A stretch of 8,695 nucleotides of DNA, from assembly GCA_035473395.1 (NCBI GenBank), contig DATIOF010000011.1:1-8695 (forward strand), in the 5' to 3' direction. The stretch is from AC-32 sp035473395 (lineage in GTDB: Bacteria; Actinomycetota; Thermoleophilia; Gaiellales; Gaiellaceae). Position numbers and translations under genes: made by a program. Positions 1 to 5,679 of this stretch are shown piece by piece; position 1 is the first letter of the stretch, and each line of letters starts with the position of its first letter. The notes below the pieces were generated by a model. It saw only the letters and a program-made list of their open reading frames with translations. It searched no databases and was not told the DNA's origin.

Positions 1-2343
1 TACCAGCAGTACATCCTGCGGATCTGCAAGGTCTGCGACGGCTCGAAGACCGGGTTCTTCGTCTACGCGCAGGAACACGCGCGTGAGTGGGTCGGCCCGC
101 TGGTCGCCCTCGAGACCGCCAACCGCCTGCTGAAGAACTACGGCTCCGATCCGACGACGACGTCGTACGTGGACAACCTCGACATCTTCATCGACCCGTC
201 GGTGAACACCGACGGCGGCAACTACTCGATGCTCCAGGGCGGCGGCTCCGGCCAGCGCCGCACGATGACCCGCTTCTGCGGGCCGAACAACCCGGCGGGC
301 GCAGCGGGAGACGTCGCCTCGACGTCGTTCGACCCGGCCTCGCGCAACGCCTGGGGCATCGACGACAACCGCGGCTTCTCCGTCGGCTCGCTGTTCGACG
401 GCTACGAGGGCGCCTCGTCGAGCTGCACCAGCGACACGTACGCCGGTCCCTCGGAGCTCTCACAGCCGGAAGACAAGAACGAGGTCGCGCTGGAGACGAC
501 CTATCCGAACATCCGCTTCTCGATGAACATCCACACCTCGGGCGGCTACTTCATGTGGTCGCCGGCCTCGTACAAGACGCAGAACCGCGAGGCGCTGCCG
601 TATCCGTCCAAGGGGTGGCAGGAGGAGTTCTGGGCGGCGGCCCACAAGACGGTCAGCGCGATCGAGACCTACCGTGGCACCGCGGTCACCCCGGACCGCA
701 CGGGCTCGGTGGTCGACGTGCTCTACTCGGCCGCGGGGAACAGCTCCGACGAGGCCTGGTACAACAAGAACATCATCGCCTACGACTTCGAGTGCGGCGT
801 GCGCCAGTTCTCGCCGACCTCGACCTCGAACACCGGCGGCGACCCCGGCTTCACCCCGAACTTCGCGACCGAGGGCCGCGCCGAAGGCCAGGAGTTCGCG
901 GACGGCATGTACGGGCTGATGAGCTCGGCGCTCGAGTACCAGAACGACGTCACCGCTCCGGTGGTGACGACCTCGGTGCCGTCGGGGACGATCTCGCAGA
1001 ACCCGATCTCGCTGGTCTTCAACGAGAACGAGCCGTCGGACACCTACTACACGACGGACGGCTCGACCCCGACCACGGCCTCGACGCAGTACACGCTCTC
1101 GGGCTTCCGCGAGCAGGAAGGCGCCACCCTCACCTTCACTCACACCACGACGCTGAAGTGGTTCTCGGTCGATCCGAAGGGCAACACGTCGTCGGTGCAG
1201 ACGGCGACCTTCGTTGTCGACAACGGCGCGCCGGTCACGACCAGCTCGCTCTCGCCGCCATCGCCTGATCTGGCGAACGGCTGGTATGGCGGCCCGGTGA
1301 CGGTGACGCTCTCCGCGACCGACGCCGACTCCGGGGTCGCCTCGACGAAGTACACGATCGACGGCGGCCCGCCGCAGACGTACACGAGCCCGTTCACGGT
1401 CTCGAGCGAGGGCTCGCACAGCGTCAGCTACTGGTCGACTGACAACGCGGGCAACGAGGAGGCGCACCACACGATCACCGTCAAGATCGACCTGAACGCG
1501 CCGACCACCACGGCCACGCTGACGCCGGCACCGCAGAACGGCTGGTACGCCAGCCCAACGCTCACCCTGACCGGCGACGACGGCGCGGGCTCGGGTGTTG
1601 CGCGGATCGACTACTCGCTCGACGGCGGCCCCTGGCAGCAGTACACCGGCCCCGTCTCGGGCTTCACGACCGGCAACCACTTTGTCCAGTACTACGCCAC
1701 CGACAACGCGGGGCGGCTCGAGGCGACGAAGCTGATCGCGTTCAAGGCGGACGCGGAGAAGCCGACGGTGAACGTCTCCACCCCGCCGGTGGGCGCGGAC
1801 TACAAGCTGGGCAAGCACGTGAAGGCGAAGTTCAAGTGCACCGACAACGAGTCGGGCATGGCCTCGTGTCTCGGCACCGTCGCCAACGGTGCCAACCTGG
1901 ACACGTCGACCGTCGGCGACCACACGTTCACGGTCACCGGCACGGACAAGGCCGGCAACGTCACGGTCGTGACGCGGACGTACCACGTGCACTACGCGTG
2001 GAACGGCTTCGTCTCGCCGGTGACGAACAGCTCGACGTCGAAGCTGAACCTCGTCCACGCGGGCGACCTGATCCAGCTGAAGTTCAGCCTGGGCGGCAAC
2101 CAGGGCCTGAGCGTCCTCGACGTGGGCTCGCCGAGCTCGTCGGCAGTGCCGTGCCCGTCGTGGACACCGCACTCGGTGCCCGCGGCGCCGGCCGGCTCCT
2201 CGACGGGGCTGTCGTTCTCCTCGAACAAGTACCGCTACGGCTGGCAGACGAGCGCGGCCTGGGCCGGCACCTGCCGGACGTTCAGCCTGCAGCTGAACGA
2301 CGGCACGGGGCCGCACACGGCCACGTTCATGTTCTTCGCCTAG
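1..2343 (+). CDS. Secreted M14 zinc carboxypeptidase with Ig-like/PxKF C-terminal stalk, 5' truncated
   Basis: The frame is open from base 1, so the N-terminus (signal peptide, propeptide) lies outside; 780 residues are visible. Residues are numbered from base 1. The catalytic domain (about 1-316) has the M14 signatures in order: HARE with zinc ligands H26 and E29, substrate-binding N123-R124 in DDNRGF, third zinc ligand H178 in NIHTSGG, and catalytic E264 in DFECG. The family removes C-terminal amino acids from peptides by zinc-assisted hydrolysis. Downstream follow a chitobiase/hexosaminidase C-terminal-like domain (about 319-408, TYYTTDGSTP), two related OmpL47/Big-like repeats (about 410-500 and 501-586, each with NGWY and DNAG), an Ig-like domain with two Cys (about 587-664), and a PxKF-type domain (about 665-780) found at the ends of secreted actinobacterial proteins. 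The usual Pro of PxKF is Gln here (QLKF). No LPXTG or C-terminal membrane anchor is seen, so the product is probably secreted. Family is near certain; substrate is unknown. Confidence 0.93.
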   Translation, partial: YQQYILRICKVCDGSKTGFFVYAQEHAREWVGPLVALETANRLLKNYGSDPTTTSYVDNLDIFIDPSVNTDGGNYSMLQGGGSGQRRTMTRFCGPNNPAGAAGDVASTSFDPASRNAWGIDDNRGFSVGSLFDGYEGASSSCTSDTYAGPSELSQPEDKNEVALETTYPNIRFSMNIHTSGGYFMWSPASYKTQNREALPYPSKGWQEEFWAAAHKTVSAIETYRGTAVTPDRTGSVVDVLYSAAGNSSDEAWYNKNIIAYDFECGVRQFSPTSTSNTGGDPGFTPNFATEGRAEGQEFADGMYGLMSSALEYQNDVTAPVVTTSVPSGTISQNPISLVFNENEPSDTYYTTDGSTPTTASTQYTLSGFREQEGATLTFTHTTTLKWFSVDPKGNTSSVQTATFVVDNGAPVTTSSLSPPSPDLANGWYGGPVTVTLSATDADSGVASTKYTIDGGPPQTYTSPFTVSSEGSHSVSYWSTDNAGNEEAHHTITVKIDLNAPTTTATLTPAPQNGWYASPTLTLTGDDGAGSGVARIDYSLDGGPWQQYTGPVSGFTTGNHFVQYYATDNAGRLEATKLIAFKADAEKPTVNVSTPPVGADYKLGKHVKAKFKCTDNESGMASCLGTVANGANLDTSTVGDHTFTVTGTDKAGNVTVVTRTYHVHYAWNGFVSPVTNSSTSKLNLVHAGDLIQLKFSLGGNQGLSVLDVGSPSSSAVPCPSWTPHSVPAAPAGSSTGLSFSSNKYRYGWQTSAAWAGTCRTFSLQLNDGTGPHTATFMFFA

Positions 2344-2353
2344 AACACTGCGA

Positions 2354-2379
2354 AGGGGGCGCTCCTCGGGGCGCCCCCT
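2354..2379. terminator. Bidirectional hairpin between convergent genes
   Basis: A perfect 9-bp stem (AGGGGGCGC at 2354-2362 with GCGCCCCCT at 2371-2379) encloses an 8-base loop. It starts 11 bases after the carboxypeptidase stop, and its last base is the first base of the TCA that encodes the TGA stop of the convergent lipoprotein gene. There is no T-run on either side, so this would be a U-tract-less terminator or an mRNA 3'-end stabiliser serving both genes. Confidence 0.6.
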
Positions 2380-3554
2380 CAGCTGAACGTCTCGAGCGGG
2401 CCGTTCATCGAGCGGGCGCCCGCGACGCAGGCGTGCTGCGCGGCGGCGGGGAGCTTCGCGCAGCCGGTCGTCTGAAAGCGGCCGTTCGTCACGACGGAAA
2501 TCGTCTTCCCGAGCCAGCTGTAGCAGCCGGTCCTCGTCGCCCCGGCGAAGCGCTCGCAGCCTCGGATCACGTCGACGTAGGTGCCGATCGGGTAGCGCAG
2601 CAGGTTCTGCACCTTCGTCCCGTGGATGCAGCTCAGTGCGTCGGGCCCGTGGAACTGGGCGCAGATCGCGAGCTGGTCGGCCGGGTCGGGCGGCCCGATC
2701 ACCGAGGCCGCGGTGATGCACGCATCGCGCTGGTCGCCGCGTAGCCCGGCGCAGAGACGGCTCATGCTCGCCGCCGAGTCGGCCTGGAAGCCGGTGGGCC
2801 GGCTCTCCAGGAACGAGCGGTACCAGCACTCCTTGACGAACAGGGGCGCCTGCGCGGCGCACAGCTTGCGCGGGTCGGTCACGGGCCGGGTGCCGGGCGA
2901 CGCGGTGTCGTCGTAGCCTTTGACCGCCAGCCAGTAGTCGTGGAAGACGCCGCCGGCGCAGTCGAGCCCCCGGCTGCGGCCGAGCCGCAGGCAGAACGCA
3001 AGCGAGGGTTTCAGCCCCTCGCCCGTCAGCCGCATGAACGCGTGCCCGAAGCCGTGCACGCAGCTGTAGCGCTCGTACCGCGTCGCCGAGCGTGAGCACA
3101 CGCCCGCACTGCTCTTCGGGTTGGCGAGGTTGATCTGCGGGGCGACGCCGGTGATCAGCCCGTGCGAGAACCCGGCCGGACAGCTCGGGTCGTTGCTCTG
3201 CGGCAGGTAGTCCATCATCGTCGCCAGCGTGACGTGATGCCGGTGCACGTAGGTCCGCCCGACGGTGTGCATCAGCACGTGGCAGTTCGGCAGCAGGTAG
3301 CCGGTGGGATCCGACCAGGCGAGCGCCGTGATCCGGTCGAGCACGGGCCGCGGATCGCGGGCGGCGCCGACCACGCTCGTGAGCGTGCTCGCGTAGCACG
3401 CCCGGATCGAGCCGGCCGTGTCGCACGCCGCCAACTGGTCGCTCAGGGACGCATGTGCCGGCAGCGGCACGGTGCTCGCCGCGTGCTTGCCGCTGCACCC
3501 GGCCGCGAGGAGCGCCGCCACGGCCAACACCGTCGGTACGTAGCGAGGCGCCAT
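2379..3554 (-). CDS. Cysteine/histidine-rich repeat lipoprotein of unknown function
   Basis: The 391-residue product starts with a short lipoprotein signal ending in the lipobox LAAGC (C20), so it should be lipid-anchored outside the cytoplasm. The other 18 Cys fall into pairs: 44/53, 91/125, 153/165, then six pairs spaced exactly C-x10-C (188/199, 232/243, 268/279, 298/309, 333/344, 365/376). Repeat units are about 30-44 residues apart and look alpha-helical, suggesting disulfide-stapled helical hairpins. The N-terminal half adds His motifs beside the Cys: CHVLMH (H92, H96), CPAGFSHG (H131), CVHGFGHAFM (H167, H171) and CAGGVFH (H205), with CIHG (H311) later; these could bind metal. I recall similar CxHGxGH motifs in uncharacterised bacterial proteins but cannot name a family. 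The ATG at 3554 is the first start after an in-frame TAG 27 nt upstream. It converges with the carboxypeptidase and diverges from the small secreted protein gene. Function is unknown. Confidence 0.85.
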   Translation of the reverse strand: MAPRYVPTVLAVAALLAAGCSGKHAASTVPLPAHASLSDQLAACDTAGSIRACYASTLTSVVGAARDPRPVLDRITALAWSDPTGYLLPNCHVLMHTVGRTYVHRHHVTLATMMDYLPQSNDPSCPAGFSHGLITGVAPQINLANPKSSAGVCSRSATRYERYSCVHGFGHAFMRLTGEGLKPSLAFCLRLGRSRGLDCAGGVFHDYWLAVKGYDDTASPGTRPVTDPRKLCAAQAPLFVKECWYRSFLESRPTGFQADSAASMSRLCAGLRGDQRDACITAASVIGPPDPADQLAICAQFHGPDALSCIHGTKVQNLLRYPIGTYVDVIRGCERFAGATRTGCYSWLGKTISVVTNGRFQTTGCAKLPAAAQHACVAGARSMNGPLETFS

Positions 3555-3560
3555 CGGTCG

Positions 3561-3589
3561 ATAGTAGGCGGCTAGCTGCTAGAAGTCAG
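3561..3589 (-). promoter_or_regulatory. Promoter of the Cys-rich lipoprotein gene, probably leaderless
   Basis: On the minus strand a -35-like CTGACT (3584-3589) is separated by exactly 17 bases from a -10-like TACTAT (3561-3566). Each box matches four of six consensus positions. The ATG at 3554 begins 6 bases after the -10, where transcription itself should start. No Shine-Dalgarno sequence exists. The most economical reading is a housekeeping-sigma promoter making a leaderless mRNA, which is common in actinobacteria. Confidence 0.5.
3572..3582. promoter_or_regulatory. CTAGC-T-GCTAG palindrome, candidate operator
   Basis: This is a perfect inverted repeat with 5-bp arms and a single central base. 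It lies wholly within the 17-bp spacer between the -35 and -10 boxes of the lipoprotein gene, and 10 bases upstream of the divergent gene's GTG. A protein bound here could control both genes. Arms this short can arise by chance, and no regulator is encoded nearby. Confidence 0.35.
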
Positions 3590-3592
3590 GCG

Positions 3593-4120
3593 GTGAAGCG
3601 GAGTGCCGCACTCGCGCTCGTCCTCGGCCTTGCGGCGGTGGTCGCCGCCTGGGCGCCGATCGCCGGCGGCCGGCCCTCGAACGTCCGCGTCACCTGCAAG
3701 ACGCGCGCGCTCGACGTCTACTTCTGGCCCCACGGACACCCGTACGTGAAGGCGTACCGGTTCCCCGCGAGCAAGGCGCCGAACCTGACGGTGTACCGGC
3801 GCGGCAGCGTCGCGAGCCGCGCGTTCTTCGTCTTCGTCTCGGCGCGCGGGTTCAACTATGCGAACACGTGCGAGCTGGCCACGAACCCGCTCTCGACGAG
3901 CTGGGGCGGTGGCCCGAGGAAGAGCATCACGGCCACCCGGCGGGTGCGCTGCACGTTTCCCGCGGTCGTCCAGATCAAGGTCATCCCCCCGGGCGGCTTT
4001 CGCGTTCTCCGCGGCGCCTCACCGAACGAGCTGATGCGCGGCCGGATCGCCGCGAAGGGCTCGAGCCTGACCTTCGACCGGCGCTACTGCAAGGCGACGC
4101 CGGTGCCCGGCGTCAAGTAG
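3593..4120 (+). CDS. Small secreted protein of unknown function with four Cys
   Basis: I start this 175-residue protein at the GTG at 3593 because it gives a clean signal peptide: basic MKRS, then a hydrophobic core of Ala, Leu and Val to about residue 24, with likely cleavage near the IAGG/RPS region. The frame is open further upstream, but that part would overlap the divergent lipoprotein gene and its promoter. The mature part has four Cys (35, 93, 120, 166), enough for two disulfides, and alternating hydrophobic/polar stretches suggesting a beta-rich fold. A short AGG two bases before the GTG is too close to be a good ribosome site. The 38-bp gap to the divergent lipoprotein suggests shared control. 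The 3' end overlaps the convergent foldase gene by 8 bases. I recognise no family; function is unknown. Confidence 0.72.
   Translation: MKRSAALALVLGLAAVVAAWAPIAGGRPSNVRVTCKTRALDVYFWPHGHPYVKAYRFPASKAPNLTVYRRGSVASRAFFVFVSARGFNYANTCELATNPLSTSWGGGPRKSITATRRVRCTFPAVVQIKVIPPGGFRVLRGASPNELMRGRIAAKGSSLTFDRRYCKATPVPGVK
4096..4114. terminator. Hairpin inside overlapping 3' ends of convergent genes
   Basis: A perfect 8-bp stem (GACGCCGG at 4096-4103, CCGGCGTC at 4107-4114) has a 3-base loop. It sits in the last codons of the small secreted protein gene and covers part of the TGA stop of the convergent foldase gene. There is no T-run. It could end or stabilise transcripts from both sides. Because it is coding sequence, codon choice at Gly, Pro and Val codons may explain part of the symmetry. 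Confidence 0.45.
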
Positions 4121-5108
4121 CAGGCCCGTAGCCCCGGGCGTAGAGGACGCGCTTCGCGTACTCCGCCCGCGTCTCGCGTTCCCACCGGGGGAGCGCCTGC
4201 TGTCGCTTTGCCGAGAGGAGCGCCCCTTCGATCACCGGCCGGACGTCGGACAGCGGCGTGATCGTCGTGGGCGTCACATCGGAGGTCGCCTGGATGATGT
4301 GCCAGCCGCTCGTCGTGTGGACGGGCGCCGAGACCGCGTTCGTCTTCAGCGAGAAGGCGACCCGGTCGAACGCGGGCAGCGTCTGGCCCTGCACGGTGGC
4401 CCCGGGGAGGGCGCCCCCCTTGGTCGCCGTCGCGGCGTCGATCGAGTAGCGCCTCGCGAGCGCAGCGAAGTCGGCGCCGGCGTGCAGCTTGCGCTCCAGC
4501 TCGTCGGCCTGGGCGCGGCTGGGAACGAGGATGTGGCGCACGCGGCGTGTCGCAGGCTGCTCGTAGCCCTTCCTGTGCTGCTCGTACCAGCGCTCGACCT
4601 CGGCGTCGGAAACAGCCGTGCGGGTGCTCAGCTGCGCGAGGACGGCCTCACCGAGCAGCCGTGTCTTCAGCCGCGACCGGACCTGCGCCTCGGTGGTTCC
4701 CTGCCGGGCGAGCGCCGCTTCGAAGCTCGCCTCGGAGCCGCCGGAGATACGGGTTCGAAGCTGTTCGACCTGCCGGTCGATCTGATCGTCGCCGATCACG
4801 ATCCCGAACTGCTGCTTGGCGTGCTGTTCGAGCTGGGCCTCCAGAACGAGCTGGTCGAGCAGCTTGTTCCTCGCGGCCCGGAAGGAAGCGGTGCCGATTG
4901 TCGGGAAGGGCTGGCCCTTCAGGCGCGCGGTCTGGCGTGTCGCCGCGAGCAAGGAGGCGAAGGCAGCGCGCGAGATCGGCTGGTCGCCGACAAGCGCTAC
5001 GGCGTCCGCAGGCACAGACTTTGTGCCGCCCGACCCTCCGCACGCCACCAGCAAGGCGGGGAGCAGGGCCAAGAGCGCCAGGCGGCGCGTCATCGAGAGA
5101 GTCCGCAT
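4113..5108 (-). CDS. SurA/PrsA-like parvulin peptidyl-prolyl isomerase lipoprotein
   Basis: This 331-residue protein has a lipoprotein signal with lipobox LVAC (C23) followed by a Gly/Ser-rich tether, so it should act on the outer face of the membrane. Residues about 34-185 resemble the SurA N-terminal helical chaperone region (VALVGDQPISRAAF, then a long amphipathic helical stretch). Residues about 186-280 form a parvulin (PpiC) domain, shown by RRVRHILV with H192, the ADFAALARRYS helix, the KGGALPG loop and the closing SGWHIIQ with H270. A helical C-terminus follows. The family catalyses cis-trans isomerisation of prolyl bonds and helps exported proteins fold. The ATG at 5108 is used here; the ATG of M6 would also leave a working signal. 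Neither has a Shine-Dalgarno sequence. The gene begins 15 bases after tRNA-Asp and may be expressed by readthrough from it. Exported neighbours rich in Cys and Pro are possible clients, but that is inference. Confidence 0.9.
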   Translation of the reverse strand: MRTLSMTRRLALLALLPALLVACGGSGGTKSVPADAVALVGDQPISRAAFASLLAATRQTARLKGQPFPTIGTASFRAARNKLLDQLVLEAQLEQHAKQQFGIVIGDDQIDRQVEQLRTRISGGSEASFEAALARQGTTEAQVRSRLKTRLLGEAVLAQLSTRTAVSDAEVERWYEQHRKGYEQPATRRVRHILVPSRAQADELERKLHAGADFAALARRYSIDAATATKGGALPGATVQGQTLPAFDRVAFSLKTNAVSAPVHTTSGWHIIQATSDVTPTTITPLSDVRPVIEGALLSAKRQQALPRWERETRAEYAKRVLYARGYGPAT

Positions 5109-5123
5109 GGGTCAGGTGCTGAG

Positions 5124-5197
<74 letters not shown>

Positions 5198-5208
5198 GGG
5201 AACGCCGC

Positions 5209-5220
5209 AGTCTAGCTAGA
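5209..5220 (-). promoter_or_regulatory. Palindrome TCTAGCTAGA overlapping a possible tRNA -10 box
   Basis: Bases 5211-5220 are a perfect 10-bp palindrome. They cover the TAG stop of the SnoaL-like gene. The minus-strand TAGACT at 5209-5214 matches four of six -10 positions and lies 11 bases before the tRNA-Asp 5' end. No convincing -35 is seen 17 bases further up. The tRNA may therefore have its own weak promoter here, or be read through from the upstream gene. Confidence 0.3.
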
Positions 5221-5644
5221 TCGCCGTGAGACCGAGTTGCCGCAGCAGGGTGACGGAGTCCGAGTAGACGTCCTTCCGCGCGACCAGGCCGTCGCGGATC
5301 GGGATCACGTCCATGCCCTTGTAGTCGACCTTGCGCCCGGTCGGCGGGACCTCCATCCCGGAGCGCGTCATCGTCCCCTCGTGCGTGCCCTTCGCCGTCC
5401 ACTCCTGGACGACCAGGTCCTCGCGCAGGTACGCGCGGCGTGTCTCGAAGGCGAGGTCCGGGAAGACCGAGAAGATGCCGGTGATGGCCGCCCCGATCGC
5501 CTCGCGCCCGACGTTGACGTCGCCAGTGACGTGGTTCTCGAAGACCGAGTCCTCGGTGTGCATCGAGACGATCGCCTCGACGTCGTGCGCGTTCCAGGCG
5601 GCGTTGTAGGCGTCGATGAACTCCTGCAGTTCCTGCCCATCCAT
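5216..5644 (-). CDS. SnoaL/NTF2-like protein
   Basis: The 142-residue length and pattern fit the SnoaL-like polyketide cyclase / ester cyclase group of the NTF2 superfamily, which form cone-shaped alpha-beta barrels. Visible features are the N-terminal helix with YNAAWNAHDVEAIVSMHTED, the GREAIGAAITGIF helix followed by FPDLAFE, and the strand series EWTAKGTHEG, PPTGRKVDYKGMDVIPIRDG and ARKDVYSD. Members include cyclases, isomerases and many proteins of unknown role, so no substrate can be assigned. It is probably cytoplasmic, as no signal is present. The ATG at 5644 is chosen because it opens the conserved helix and a -10-like box lies just upstream. An ATG four bases downstream is out of frame. 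The gene diverges from the MarP-like protease across only 21 bp and is followed by tRNA-Asp 18 bp after its stop. Confidence 0.85.
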   Translation of the reverse strand: MDGQELQEFIDAYNAAWNAHDVEAIVSMHTEDSVFENHVTGDVNVGREAIGAAITGIFSVFPDLAFETRRAYLREDLVVQEWTAKGTHEGTMTRSGMEVPPTGRKVDYKGMDVIPIRDGLVARKDVYSDSVTLLRQLGLTAI

Positions 5645-5651
5645 GCCGTCT

Positions 5652-5679
5652 AGCCTAAACCGCTCGTGACCGCCGTCGA
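5652..5679 (-). promoter_or_regulatory. Possible leaderless promoter of the SnoaL-like gene
   Basis: On the minus strand TAGGCT (5652-5657, fitting TANNNT) ends 7 bases before the ATG at 5644. A TCGACG (5674-5679) resembling TTGACA at four positions lies 16 bases further up, inside the first codons of the divergent protease gene. No Shine-Dalgarno sequence is present. Confidence 0.3.

Noticed and set aside
410..586. Possible tandem DNA repeat in the carboxypeptidase stalk (these numbers are residues; the DNA is about 1228-1758)
   Set aside because: The two domains are related as proteins (NGWY, DNAG and DGG motifs) but have diverged at DNA level, so this is domain duplication rather than a nucleotide repeat.
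87..1268. A 393-codon plus-strand frame overlapping the carboxypeptidase in another frame
   Set aside because: The M14 catalytic motifs are all in the other frame; this one is Arg- and His-rich shadow sequence.
460..3498. A 1012-codon open frame on the minus strand, opposite the carboxypeptidase and out of frame with the lipoprotein gene
   Set aside because: It is very Arg-, Ala- and Gly-rich with no recognisable domain, lies antisense to a clear M14 peptidase and overlaps the real lipoprotein frame on its own strand. This is a typical shadow frame in GC-rich DNA.
4124..4139. Small hairpin GCCCG/CGGGC just after the stop of the small secreted protein gene
   Set aside because: The stem is only 5 bp in GC-rich coding sequence with no T-run; the 8-bp stem at 4096-4114 is the better candidate.
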